DNA of 39,082 nucleotides, taken from assembly GCA_036399835.1 (NCBI GenBank), contig DASWMI010000188.1, positions 1 through 39,082 on the forward strand. The letters run 5' to 3'. The position numbers and the translations under genes are program-made. Origin of the DNA: DASYML01 sp036399835 (GTDB lineage Bacteria; Acidobacteriota; Blastocatellia; Pyrinomonadales; Pyrinomonadaceae). Shown here in pieces: positions 1 to 8,474 of the stretch (position 1 is the stretch's first letter; every line of letters begins with the position of its first letter). The notes below the pieces were generated by a model. That model saw only the letters and a program-made list of their open reading frames with translations. It was not told the origin of the DNA and ran no database searches.

Positions 1-369
1 AACTTCCACCCGAGCTACATCGAGTTCTTCAATCGCTTGTTGCCGGAGACACGCGACGCGTTTGTTCTGCGCGACAAATACGAACGCGAATTTGCCAATA
101 ACCCCTCGTACATCGAGATGTATCGGCGGGGCTATGCCTACCACGGCTCGCATCCATTCTTCATGTGGTACTGGGGCGAGAACGGTCGCCAGCATGTCGG
201 CAAGGTCATCGCCGCAGGCGCCGAGAACGCTCACGTCCCCGCCATGCTCGACTGGGACCGCGCCGACAACCTCTCGGAAGCGATTGCCATGGCACGCAGT
301 TACATGGGCCGCTCCGCAGAGATTACGATGCTGCATCAGCCGATGATTGGAATCGCGGATATGGAGTAA
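1..369 (+). CDS. C-terminal part of a possible LarA/DUF2088-like protein (5' end outside window)
   Basis: The reading frame is open from the first base and stops with TAA at 367-369, so only the last 122 residues are visible and the start lies upstream. The fragment repeats a PSYIE motif (NFHPSYIEFFNR, then NNPSYIEMYRRGY). It ends in a stretch resembling the C-terminus of nickel-dependent lactate racemase (LarA/DUF2088) proteins: a KVIAAGAENA segment, then a helix with LSEAIAMARSYMG, then a short hydrophobic strand. That resemblance is from memory of the family; the proline-histidine metal site would be upstream, so the assignment is tentative. The next gene begins 11 nt after the stop, suggesting co-transcription with the lipid fusion gene. 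A TTG at 37 could be taken as a start, but the uninterrupted upstream frame argues against it. Confidence 0.5.
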   Translation, partial: NFHPSYIEFFNRLLPETRDAFVLRDKYEREFANNPSYIEMYRRGYAYHGSHPFFMWYWGENGRQHVGKVIAAGAENAHVPAMLDWDRADNLSEAIAMARSYMGRSAEITMLHQPMIGIADME

Positions 370-380
370 ACTAGGAAGCG

Positions 381-3300
381 ATGAAATTATCTCCGACCGA
401 AATTTTCCAGGATCGAAAGATTATGCTGGTCGGCGCGACCGGGTTTGTCGGCAAGGTCACGCTCAGCATGCTGCTTCATCGCTTTCCGAACGTGGGCCGC
501 GTCTATGTCACTGTGCGCGCCCGCTCGCACGAAGAGTCCGTCTCGCGTTTCTGGAATAACGTCATCACTTCTCCGCCCTTCGACCCCTTGCGCGAGCGCT
601 ACGGCGACGCGCTCGAAGGTTACTTGCGCGATAAGGTGGTGATTCTCGGCGGCGACATCGCCGAGACCAACCTGGGCCACACCGAAGAGGAAGCTCAAGC
701 GATTGCCGAAGACCTGGATGTCATCATCAACTCGGCTGGCAACGTGACCTTCAACCCGACGCTCGAAAGCGCGCTGCGCACTAACGTCGTCGGCACGCAG
801 AATGTCATCTCGTTTGCGCGCCGCATGAAGCGCCCCGCGTTGGTCCACATTTCGACCTGCTTTGTCGCGGGCAATCGCTCCGGCCCGGTCTGGGAGAGCG
901 ACCCTGTGGTCGGCTATTTTCCGCGTCATGAAGAGTTAGAGGGCGTGGAGTTTTCCGTCGAGCAGGAGATTAAAGACTGCGCCAGCCTGGCCGCGCGCGC
1001 ACGCGATGAGGCGAGGGACGCGATGAGGGTTGCGCAGTTTCGCGAGCAGGCGCGCAAGCGGCTCAACGAAGAGATGCGGGATGCGGACGACCCGGACGCG
1101 CTCGGGCTGGCCCTGGCGCGCGAGCGTAAGATGTGGACGCGCAATCGTCTGACGGAGCTTGGCATAGAGCGCGCGGCCTTCTGGGGCTGGCCCAATATCT
1201 ACACCTACACGAAGAGCCTGGGCGAGCAGATGGTCGCCGCCGAAACCGAGATGGTGCGTTCCATCGTCCGCCCGAGCATCGTCGAATCCGCGCTCTCTTA
1301 TCCTTTCCCCGGCTGGAACGAGGGCTTTACGACGACCGCCCCGATTATCTTTCTGACGCTCAAAGGACAGACGCAGATTCCCGCCAACGAGAAGCTGATA
1401 CTGGACATTACGCCTGTGGACCAGGTTGCCTCAGTCATGCTCGCGGTCGCGGCACAGGCTTGCGTCGAAGAACCGAGGCTGGTCCACCAGGCCGCCACCG
1501 GCGATTCCAATCCGAACGACATGAAGCGCATAGTGACGCTGGTCGGCCTCTACAAGCGCAAGCATTTTCAGGAAAAGGAGACGGGCTTTAATCTCATCAA
1601 CCAGATTGCGGGCCGTATGGAGGCACACACCGTCACGCCTTCGCGTTTCGATAAGACCTCTACGCCGATGGTCCACAACGCAGCCAAGAAGGTCTCATCA
1701 TGGCTCGACTGGGCCAAGCCGCGATGGGGCGGCGGTCGCATCACGGACATCATAGACCAGGCCAAAGAGCGCGTGGACCGTCTTGAAGAGATCACGCGTG
1801 AAACGGTCGAAGCTTTCGAGATGTTCGTCCCCTTCACGGTCGAAAACGCTTACGTCTTTCGCGCAGACAACGTGCGCTCGCTCTTTGCGCGGATACGCAA
1901 GGATGAGCAATCGCTGCTCGTCTGGTCGCCGGAAAAGATTGATTGGTACGATTACTGGATTAACATACATCTACCCGGCCTCAAGAAATGGGTGCTGCCC
2001 ACGCTCGAAGAGGAGATGCGCGCGCACCCGAAACGCATCTATACCTACCGCGACCTGCTGGAGCTTTTCGAGACGACGACCAAACGCCACGCAACGCGCG
2101 TCGCCATGCGCATAGAGCGCGACGGGCGCAAAGAGCAGTATACCTATGCTGACTTGCGCGAATTGGCGACGCGCGCGGCATCCTTTCTGGCGAGCGAGGG
2201 CATCAAGCCTGGCGACCGACTGATGCTCGTCAGCCACAACATGCCCGAATGGGGGATGACCTATTTCGGCGTGCTCAAGGCTGGCGCGACCTGTATCCCT
2301 GTTGACCCCGAAAGCTCGACCGAAGAGATTGTCAGCTTTGCGCGCGCAGGGGGAGCAGCGGCCATCATTGCCAGCGAAGAGATTAGAGAAAAGCACACGG
2401 ACCTCGTCGCGCAGTTGACGGCAGCAGAGTTGACGACGCGGCTCTGGACCTTTGATGAGCTCTTTGCGATGCCGGATGAGAAGACGGAAGACGAGCGCAT
2501 AGCGCTTCTGCCGCAGCGCGTCACGGCGCAATCGGTCGCTTCTTTAATCTTCACTTCGGGCACGACCGGGCAGCCAAAAGGCGTGATGCTCTCGCATCGA
2601 AATCTGACAAATATGGTTTCGATGCTCTCGTCCGTCTTCGACATGACGCCGCACGACGGCGTGCTCTCGGTCCTCCCGCTTCATCACACGTTTGAATTTT
2701 CGACAGGCTTTCTGACGCCGCTCAGCCGTGGCGCGCAGATCACTTACATGCCTGAGTTGACGAGCGAAGAACTGGCGCGCGCCATCAAGAACGGACACAT
2801 CACAGGGATGGTTGGCGTGCCCGCGCTCTGGGAGATGCTGCACCGCCGCATCAAGAGTCGTTTTCAGGAGCAGGGCCGCTGGGTGGGTGATACTGCCGAG
2901 CTGTTGATGCGGGCCAACGCCTGGCTGCGCGATAAGACGCCGCTCAACATGGGCCAGCTTCTGTTCTATCCGATTCATGAAGGATTGGGCGGGCGCATAC
3001 GCTACTTCATTAGCGGCGGCTCGGCCCTCAACGATAAGGTCCAGAGAGATTTTCAGGGCTTGGGCTTTACGATTCTAGAAGGCTACGGGTTGACGGAAGC
3101 CGCGCCCGTGCTGACCGTCACGCGCCCGCAGAACGGGATGCTGACGGGCAGCGTCGGGCAGCCTCTGCCGGGTGTCCAACTAAAGATTGCCGACCCGAAC
3201 GCGAGCGGCGTCGGCGAGGTCATCGCGCGCGGTCCGAACATCATGCTCGGCTATTACGAGAACGATGCGGCGACGCGCGCCGCCATCATTGACCGCTGGC

Positions 3301-4814
3301 TGCACACGGGCGACCTGGGAAGGCTTGACGAGGAAGGCAATCTCTACATCGTCGGTCGCTCGAAAGACATTATCATAGACACCAACGGCAAGAACGTTTA
3401 CCCCGACGAGATTGAAGAAGTCTACGACACGTCGCCTTTTATCAAGGAGCTGAGCGTCGTGGGTCTGCCGGACGGGCCGGGCGAGAAGGTCGCCTGCATG
3501 GTCGTGGCCGATTACGACTATGACATCGCGCTCTCGCGTGAAGAGGTGCGCCGCCGGATTGAAGAGCATTTCCGCGACATCTCTTCCTCGCTTCCCTTCT
3601 TCAAACGCGTCAAGGTCTTGCACTTTTGGGACGGAGAGCTGCCGCGCACGGCGACGCGCAAGGTCAAGCGCCGCGAAGTGGTCCAGGCCATGCAGGTGCT
3701 TGAGTTGAGCATGAAGAGAACGAGCGAGGCGCGTGCGCGCGATAGTCGTGACAAAGAGGCGGGCTGGCTGCTCGAAGTCGTCGCAACGGTCGCCAACCGC
3801 CCGCGCTCCGAGATTACTTTCGAGACGCGCCTAAGCGACCTCGGCTTTGACAGCCTGATGTATGTCGAGCTGGCAACGGCCATCGAGAACGCAGGCGGCA
3901 CGCTCACTTCGCCGGAGACCCTGACCGAAGTTCAATCCCTGCGCGAGCTGGCGAGCGTCGTCACGCGCCAGGCCGCCGCGCGTAAAGAGGCTGCGCGCAC
4001 GCGCACGGATGAACAGCGACCGGAAGAGGACGAGATACACATTCCATCCTTCGTCAGCAATCTTGGACACAAGGGTCTGGATGTCTTGCAGGGCTTCTTC
4101 TACGACAAGTTTATGAAGACGAAGTATGAAGGGCGCTCGAACATTCCGCTTCATACCAACTTCATCGTCGCGCCCAACCACTCTTCGCACCTCGACATGG
4201 GTCTGGCGAAGATGGCGCTCGGAGAAGCGGGGAAAGATTTGGTCGCGCTCGCCGCCGCAGACTATTTCTTTGATAACAAGTACAAGCGCGCCTACATGGA
4301 TAATTTCACCAACACCGTGCCGATTGAGCGCAGCGGCTCTCTGCGTCAATCGCTGAGGCACGCACGCTCTTTTCTTGATCGCGGTTATAACGCGCTCGTC
4401 TTCCCTGAAGGGACGCGCTCTGTGACGGGCGAGATAGTCGAGTTCAAGCCTGTCGTCGGTTATCTGGCGCTCGCCTGCAAGGTCGGCATCCTGCCTCTTT
4501 ACCTGCGCGGCACTTACGAAGCCATGCCGAAGGGGTCGAACCTGATTAAGAGCCGCGAGATAGGCGCGCGCGTCGGTCGCTACCTTTCCTATGAAGAGCT
4601 TGAAGAGATGACGCGCGGGATGGCACGCGCCGAAGCCTATCGCCTGATTGCCGCGCTGGTCCGGCACGAGATTATCAACATGCGTGACGGCACACGGCAC
4701 AGCTTCGATGCCAAGGCCCTGCGACGGCAATGGAAAAACGAGCGCCGCGCCCATGCCGCAAACATGGAAGAGCCGGATGCGACTGCCCCGCAGCTTGCCA
4801 TCACCGGAGACTAA
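381..4814 (+). CDS. ElbD-like fusion: fatty acyl reductase - acyl-AMP ligase - ACP - PlsC acyltransferase
   Basis: 1477 residues with four enzymatic units in one chain. Residues about 12-400 are an NAD(P)-dependent fatty acyl/thioester reductase: GATGFVG at 18-24 and Y274-x3-K278 in a YTYTKSLGEQ signature, with a charged helical insert before it as in bacterial fatty acyl reductases. Residues about 560-1100 are an adenylate-forming acyl ligase: TSGTTGQPKG (725-734), YGLTE (902-906), HTGDL (975-979) and GRSKD (992-996). Residues about 1120-1200 are an acyl carrier protein with pantetheine Ser1158 in GFDSL. Residues about 1230-1430 are a PlsC acyltransferase with H1267-x4-D1272 and FPEGTR (1341-1346). 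It should activate a fatty acid, load it on its own ACP, and reduce or transfer it to a glycerol backbone. The domain content matches, as I recall it, myxobacterial ElbD of ether-lipid synthesis; ether-lipid function here is inference. The order (reductase first) differs from carboxylic acid reductases (ligase-ACP-reductase). An AGGAAG stretch lies just before the ATG. Confidence 0.9.
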   Translation: MKLSPTEIFQDRKIMLVGATGFVGKVTLSMLLHRFPNVGRVYVTVRARSHEESVSRFWNNVITSPPFDPLRERYGDALEGYLRDKVVILGGDIAETNLGHTEEEAQAIAEDLDVIINSAGNVTFNPTLESALRTNVVGTQNVISFARRMKRPALVHISTCFVAGNRSGPVWESDPVVGYFPRHEELEGVEFSVEQEIKDCASLAARARDEARDAMRVAQFREQARKRLNEEMRDADDPDALGLALARERKMWTRNRLTELGIERAAFWGWPNIYTYTKSLGEQMVAAETEMVRSIVRPSIVESALSYPFPGWNEGFTTTAPIIFLTLKGQTQIPANEKLILDITPVDQVASVMLAVAAQACVEEPRLVHQAATGDSNPNDMKRIVTLVGLYKRKHFQEKETGFNLINQIAGRMEAHTVTPSRFDKTSTPMVHNAAKKVSSWLDWAKPRWGGGRITDIIDQAKERVDRLEEITRETVEAFEMFVPFTVENAYVFRADNVRSLFARIRKDEQSLLVWSPEKIDWYDYWINIHLPGLKKWVLPTLEEEMRAHPKRIYTYRDLLELFETTTKRHATRVAMRIERDGRKEQYTYADLRELATRAASFLASEGIKPGDRLMLVSHNMPEWGMTYFGVLKAGATCIPVDPESSTEEIVSFARAGGAAAIIASEEIREKHTDLVAQLTAAELTTRLWTFDELFAMPDEKTEDERIALLPQRVTAQSVASLIFTSGTTGQPKGVMLSHRNLTNMVSMLSSVFDMTPHDGVLSVLPLHHTFEFSTGFLTPLSRGAQITYMPELTSEELARAIKNGHITGMVGVPALWEMLHRRIKSRFQEQGRWVGDTAELLMRANAWLRDKTPLNMGQLLFYPIHEGLGGRIRYFISGGSALNDKVQRDFQGLGFTILEGYGLTEAAPVLTVTRPQNGMLTGSVGQPLPGVQLKIADPNASGVGEVIARGPNIMLGYYENDAATRAAIIDRWLHTGDLGRLDEEGNLYIVGRSKDIIIDTNGKNVYPDEIEEVYDTSPFIKELSVVGLPDGPGEKVACMVVADYDYDIALSREEVRRRIEEHFRDISSSLPFFKRVKVLHFWDGELPRTATRKVKRREVVQAMQVLELSMKRTSEARARDSRDKEAGWLLEVVATVANRPRSEITFETRLSDLGFDSLMYVELATAIENAGGTLTSPETLTEVQSLRELASVVTRQAAARKEAARTRTDEQRPEEDEIHIPSFVSNLGHKGLDVLQGFFYDKFMKTKYEGRSNIPLHTNFIVAPNHSSHLDMGLAKMALGEAGKDLVALAAADYFFDNKYKRAYMDNFTNTVPIERSGSLRQSLRHARSFLDRGYNALVFPEGTRSVTGEIVEFKPVVGYLALACKVGILPLYLRGTYEAMPKGSNLIKSREIGARVGRYLSYEELEEMTRGMARAEAYRLIAALVRHEIINMRDGTRHSFDAKALRRQWKNERRAHAANMEEPDATAPQLAITGD

Positions 4815-4829
4815 GCGAACCAACGAAAG

Positions 4830-5093
4830 ATGCAGCTTGAGATTCAGTTAAAACCCCTGACCGAAGGGCCCGTCTACATGCAGGTCCGCGACCAGATAGA
4901 GGCACGGATTCGAGACCGCCTGCTCAGCTCCGGCGACCCCTTGCCCGCGCCCGCCGTTCTGGCCCAGAAGCTTTCCGTAGACAAAGGCGAAATCCAGCGC
5001 GCCTATTTCGAGCTGGAACAATCCGGGCGACTCAAAAAAAGCGTGAGCAGGGATTTTCTGGGCAAAGAAAGGGCCGTCTATACGGTCGTCTGA
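4830..5093 (+). CDS. one-domain GntR-type winged-helix regulator
   Basis: 87 residues, starting 15 nt after the fusion gene. The sequence PVYMQVRDQIEARI followed by GDPLP, a helix-turn-helix (LAQKLSVDKGEIQRAYFEL) and SGRL matches the DNA-binding half of GntR regulators of the YtrA type. The usual C-terminal effector domain is absent: the protein ends about 15 residues after the wing. The residues that normally read LPSERELA are replaced by LPAPAVLA, so DNA recognition may be unusual. Position between the fusion enzyme and the SDR suggests it regulates this operon. It could also be a remnant of a longer regulator, but frame and start are clean and the stop is followed directly by the next gene's leader. 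Confidence 0.72.
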   Translation: MQLEIQLKPLTEGPVYMQVRDQIEARIRDRLLSSGDPLPAPAVLAQKLSVDKGEIQRAYFELEQSGRLKKSVSRDFLGKERAVYTVV

Positions 5094-5128
5094 AATCTCT
5101 CTTTTGAACTCTACAAATTACTCTCAAG

Positions 5129-6217
5129 ATGGCAACCACCAAAGCACGCAGCCCACGCAAAGCTTCCGGCAAAGCATCCACCAAAAAACGCGCGACCATC
5201 GCCCGAAAGCAAGAGCCGAAGACCCTCATCACGGGCGGCACGGGCTTTCTCGGCAGGCATCTACTGGCCCAACTGATTGAGGATGGCGCGAAGAACCTGC
5301 GCGTCATGGCGACTTCCATCCCGCAGTGGCTCAGCGACCTCGGCGTAGAGACATTTGAAGGCTCGATTACTAATGCCGAAGACGTCAAGCGCGCCATCGA
5401 AGACGTCAGCGAGATTTATCATCTGGCGGGCCGCGTCTCGCGCGAGCGCGAGGATGCGCATGAGATGTACGCTCTACACGTAGAGGGAACGCGCCTGTTG
5501 TGCGAGGCGGCGCGCGCGGGCGGCGTCAAAACTATCGTTATGGCTTCGACCAGCGGAACTATCGCGGTCACGGAAAACGGCGAGGCCGTGCCGGATGAAA
5601 ACTGGCAGCCGCCGCTCGACCTCATCTCGCGCTGGCCCTATTACGCCAGCAAGTATTACCAGGAGCGCGCCGCGCTCGAAAACTTTAACGGCAAGGGGCA
5701 ACGCCTCGTCATACTCAATCCGAGCCTCCTGCTTGGTCCGGGCGATGACCGTCTCAGCTCGACAAGCGTCGTGCTCGATTTTATGGCGCGCAAGATTACG
5801 GCGACTCCTTCCGGGGGGTTGAGCTTTGTTGACGTGCGCGATGCGGCGGCGGTCTTTCCAAAGGCGATGAAGAGCGGCAGGCACGGCGAGCGCTACCTGC
5901 TCGGCTCTGTTAATTGGACCTTTGAAAAATTCTTCGGTCGGCTCGCGCGCCTGACCAAAGTTGCGGCCCCGCGTCTCACTTTTCCCAGGCGTTTCGCCGT
6001 CAGCGGCGCGAATTTTATTGACGCGCTCTTTCGCCAGTGGAACTACACGCCGCCCGTCGAAGCCGCCGCCGTCGAGATGGCCGAGCACTTCTGGTATCTG
6101 GACTCTTCAAAGGCCCAACGCGAGTTGGGCTTCACCTCGCGCGACCCCGCCGAAACCCTCAATGATACGGTCGTCTACATACGCGAAAACTTCCTCGGCA
6201 GCAAAGCCTTTTCGTAA
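5129..6217 (+). CDS. extended SDR / NAD-dependent epimerase-dehydratase family protein
   Basis: 362 residues. A basic Lys/Ala/Ser-rich extension of about 30 residues precedes the Rossmann core. The cofactor loop is GGTGFLG at 36-42, and the catalytic pair is Y171-x3-K175 (YYASK), so it is an intact extended short-chain dehydrogenase. Residues such as IYHLAGRVSRE and LNPSLLLGPGD resemble the dihydroflavonol reductase / HpnA / 3-beta-hydroxysteroid dehydrogenase group. The substrate cannot be read from sequence; beside the fatty acyl reductase fusion, a lipid or lipid-linked sugar is plausible. It starts 35 nt after the GntR gene and is probably in the same operon. The N-terminal basic tail is unusual for a cytoplasmic SDR and could bind anionic membrane lipids, which is speculation. 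Confidence 0.88.
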   Translation: MATTKARSPRKASGKASTKKRATIARKQEPKTLITGGTGFLGRHLLAQLIEDGAKNLRVMATSIPQWLSDLGVETFEGSITNAEDVKRAIEDVSEIYHLAGRVSREREDAHEMYALHVEGTRLLCEAARAGGVKTIVMASTSGTIAVTENGEAVPDENWQPPLDLISRWPYYASKYYQERAALENFNGKGQRLVILNPSLLLGPGDDRLSSTSVVLDFMARKITATPSGGLSFVDVRDAAAVFPKAMKSGRHGERYLLGSVNWTFEKFFGRLARLTKVAAPRLTFPRRFAVSGANFIDALFRQWNYTPPVEAAAVEMAEHFWYLDSSKAQRELGFTSRDPAETLNDTVVYIRENFLGSKAFS

Positions 6218-6268
6218 ATCTTCAATCGTGAATAGAAGCTGATTCTGGCGACGTAAACAGGAGGCGCG

Positions 6269-6415
6269 ATGAATAAACCGGTGATACTCTTTATCCTCAT
6301 CTCGATTGTCGCCGCCGTCGTCGCCCTCGGCGCATATCAGGTGGTTATCCATAAGTATTACTGGGGACCACAAGGCCCGCCGAAGAAGAACGGGCGAACT
6401 AAAAAAGAGAGATAA
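6269..6415 (+). CDS. 48-residue single-span membrane peptide
   Basis: A short frame with ATG at 6269 and TAA at 6413-6415. A perfect AGGAGG (6259-6264) sits 4 nt before the ATG, among the strongest ribosome binding sites in the window. The product has a short N-terminus (MNKPV), one hydrophobic segment at residues 5-28 and a positively charged tail rich in Lys, Arg, Pro and Gly (PQGPPKKNGRTKK), suggesting N-out/C-in insertion. It follows the SDR by 51 nt in the same direction. No family recognised. It is short enough to be missed by length-filtered gene calling. Confidence 0.66.
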   Translation: MNKPVILFILISIVAAVVALGAYQVVIHKYYWGPQGPPKKNGRTKKER

Positions 6416-6479
6416 GCTTTAAAGATCGTCAACCATCAGAGCGACTTGCAAAGGCGACTGACAGCCGCACCGTTGAAGA

Positions 6480-7433
6480 CTATAAAGGACAACGCACGCG
6501 CAGGGCTTGCGGCAGAATCTCAAAGGCGGCGGGCAGATGGCCCGGCAGCTCGCCGTCAATCTCAATAGTTATCTCTTCATCCTTCTTCGCGGGGCGGGCT
6601 TCGAGGCGCGTCGCCAGCGTGTGCTGGACCTGTTCCAGGCTGAGGTGTTTGCCCAGATAGAGCCTGTGTGCATTAGCCAGGATTTCGAGCGCGCTCATGT
6701 CTCCGACGACGACGATATTCAAGCGCCCGTCATTCAACTTCGCTTGAGGCGCGATTTTCATCCCGCCGCCGAAGTATCTGGCGTTGGCGACGCAGAGGTT
6801 GGCGACAGTCAAACGCCGCTCCGCACGGTCGTCAACCTTGACGAAGACTGTCGTGTTGATATTCGAGAGCGTCGTTTGCAACGTCGCGAGAGCGAAAGAG
6901 AGCCTGCCGCTCAAGGTCCCTGAGCGCAGAGCAGGCAGCCAGTCCGTGCCGCCCTCCTTGACGCGCTCGATGACCTTGCCGCTCATCCCGAATGAAGCCA
7001 CGCCTAGAAAATGGCGCGTCTCGCTCTCGCCCTGATGATTTAGAAAGGTCACGCGGCCCACGTCTATACGGCGCGTGCGGCCTGTGCGCAGGGCTGCGGC
7101 GGCGGTCGCAGGATGCGTTGAGATATGCAGAGTCCGGCGGAAATCCCCGCCCGTCCCGCTCGGCAGGATGCCCAGCTCCGCGTCCACGCCCGATTCCAGA
7201 ATCCCGTTCGCCACCTCGTTGATGGTCCCGTCGCCACCGCAGGCGATAATCAGAGGCCTTCCCTCCCTGGCAGCCTGCGCGGCAAGCCCGCGACCGTCGC
7301 CGCTTTTTTCCGTGAAGGCGCAGGCGAATGGACCAAAATGCGCACGCAGATCGCTCGCCAGACCGGGCCAGGCGTCGCGCGTAGACCCTTGCGCGGAAGC
7401 CGGATTGACGATGACGAGTGGAAGAAGAGACAT
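6480..7433 (-). CDS. DagK/YegS-family lipid kinase
   Basis: 317 residues, the normal length for the diacylglycerol/sphingosine kinase-like family. It begins with the family's VNPASAQG strand and turn, carries the ATP-binding GGDGT at 66-70 followed by NEV, and has LPSGTGGDF at 90-98, a variant of the LPxGTxND motif. The C-terminal half contains the typical NGRYFGGGMKIAP-like stretch (here ARYFGGGMKIAP) and ends in a beta-rich segment with IEIDGE. It should phosphorylate a lipid such as diacylglycerol at the cytoplasmic membrane face. It lies 20 nt downstream of the PlsC-type gene on the same strand, so acylation and phosphorylation of glycerolipids are probably co-expressed. Confidence 0.9.
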   Translation of the reverse strand: MSLLPLVIVNPASAQGSTRDAWPGLASDLRAHFGPFACAFTEKSGDGRGLAAQAAREGRPLIIACGGDGTINEVANGILESGVDAELGILPSGTGGDFRRTLHISTHPATAAAALRTGRTRRIDVGRVTFLNHQGESETRHFLGVASFGMSGKVIERVKEGGTDWLPALRSGTLSGRLSFALATLQTTLSNINTTVFVKVDDRAERRLTVANLCVANARYFGGGMKIAPQAKLNDGRLNIVVVGDMSALEILANAHRLYLGKHLSLEQVQHTLATRLEARPAKKDEEITIEIDGELPGHLPAAFEILPQALRVRCPL

Positions 7434-7442
7434 GGGATTTTG

Positions 7443-7491
7443 GATTTGCGGTTTTAGATCTGCGATTTGTGGTTTGTGGTTTGAGGGTTTC
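7443..7491. repeat. degenerate heptamer array (GGTTTGT type)
   Basis: Between the acyltransferase and kinase genes lies a T/G-rich run that resolves into heptamers: gatttgt (7464-7470), ggtttgt (7471-7477), ggtttga (7478-7484), gggtttc (7485-7491), preceded by looser copies (ggatttgcgg, gatctgc). It encodes the last residues and stop codon of the acyltransferase on the minus strand, so it appears to have invaded or grown into the 3' end of that gene. Function unknown. Confidence 0.55.
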
Positions 7492-8368
7492 CCGAGACGG
7501 TTGGGATAGCGGCGCTGTTGTTGTCGTCGGTTTGATTTTGCGGTAGGGCGTAGATTGATTGGTCGGCTGCGCCGAGCGCCGCAATCTGCTGCATGGTAAA
7601 ATCCGCTATCTCCTTGTATGTGCGGACGTGGTCCTTCTTTTGTAAGAATTCTTTGAGGTCGAGCTGTGGTCCAAAATGAACGCGGACAGGCTCGCCTCCG
7701 GTCCAGTTGCCGAGCACCTGCCGCGGCAGATCGTTCCCTAGTCCGGCGATAAAGACAGGGAAGACCTGCGGCGCGGCATCCTTGATAAGCTTGCCGACGC
7801 CCGGCTGTGCGCGCAGGAAAGAGTAAGGGTCAGGGCTGAGGTTGCGTGTGCCTTCGGGGTGAAAGCCTATGAAGTGGCCCGCTCCGTGTCTGCACAGCTC
7901 CGCGAGGCAGCGTATGGAGAATTTATCGAAGAGCCGCTTTTCGTTGACGGCGAAGACGGGCGGGTACATGGACCACCATCCCATCAGAAAATTGACCAGC
8001 ATGCCGAGCGGCGATTCATAAAAGAAGCGCCCGCGGACAGGAAAAAAAAGCGCCCTCACCAGACGCGTGCGCCGGAAGAGAATGGTCGAGACGACATACA
8101 TATCAAAGAAGGAGCGATGATTGGCGACGAGCAGGATGGGCCGCGCGGGGTCTGCGGATTCCAGATGCTCCAGCCCGTAAACGCGCATCAGGTTGTAGGT
8201 CGCCAGGTGAATCCATCCCGCGCCGAAGACGCGCTGGCACCAGGTCCAGAGCCTTTTCGCGCGCCCCTTGTTCATCCTGTGCGTCAAGCGAAAAGCAAAA
8301 CGCTCCATCGGCGAAAGCACGGAAAGCTCTTCCGCCGTCGGCTCGATGACATCAAGTTCGGAAGACAC
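7454..8368 (-). CDS. PlsC-type 1-acylglycerol-3-phosphate acyltransferase family protein
   Basis: 304 residues. The acyltransferase motifs are NHRSFFD (H84-x4-D89) and FHPEGTRN (169-176, Glu172), with a hydrophobic stretch between them (LGMLVNFLMGWW). It should transfer an acyl group to a lysophospholipid or related glycerol lipid at the membrane. It is distinct from the PlsC domain in the fusion enzyme, so two such activities lie within 8 kb. The last dozen residues (from GNPQTT to the stop) are encoded by a degenerate heptamer array and are unlikely to be functional. A lipid kinase gene follows after 20 nt. A palindromic repeat separates its start from the metH stop. Confidence 0.85.
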   Translation of the reverse strand: MSSELDVIEPTAEELSVLSPMERFAFRLTHRMNKGRAKRLWTWCQRVFGAGWIHLATYNLMRVYGLEHLESADPARPILLVANHRSFFDMYVVSTILFRRTRLVRALFFPVRGRFFYESPLGMLVNFLMGWWSMYPPVFAVNEKRLFDKFSIRCLAELCRHGAGHFIGFHPEGTRNLSPDPYSFLRAQPGVGKLIKDAAPQVFPVFIAGLGNDLPRQVLGNWTGGEPVRVHFGPQLDLKEFLQKKDHVRTYKEIADFTMQQIAALGAADQSIYALPQNQTDDNNSAAIPTVSGNPQTTNHKSQI

Positions 8369-8374
8369 GATAAA

Positions 8375-8469
8375 AGTCTGAGAGTCTGAGAGTCTGAGAG
8401 TCTGAGAGTCTGAAGAAAAAAGCGGTTGGCCTTTGACTCCTAGACTCCAGACTCTCGGACTCTCAGACT
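8375..8469. repeat. palindromic AGTCTGAG element, copy 1
   Basis: The left arm is about five tandem AGTCTGAG octamers (8375-8415), then a spacer with AAGCGGTTGGCC, then a right arm of GACTCC/AGACTC/GGACTC units (8431-8469) complementary to the left arm. The RNA would fold into a long imperfect hairpin in either direction. It fills the gap between metH and the acyltransferase gene. A second copy is at 20276-20370 with the same order and nearly the same spacer and right arm. Confidence 0.75.
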
Positions 8470-8474
8470 GTTCC

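Noticed and set aside
3831..4823. 330-codon open frame on the minus strand opposite the fusion gene
   Set aside because: Composition is that of a shadow of a GC-rich coding strand: Arg/His/Val-rich with no motif, no ribosome binding site, and it lies opposite conserved ACP and PlsC domains.
8375..8415. CRISPR-like array
   Set aside because: Octamers are directly adjacent with no spacers.
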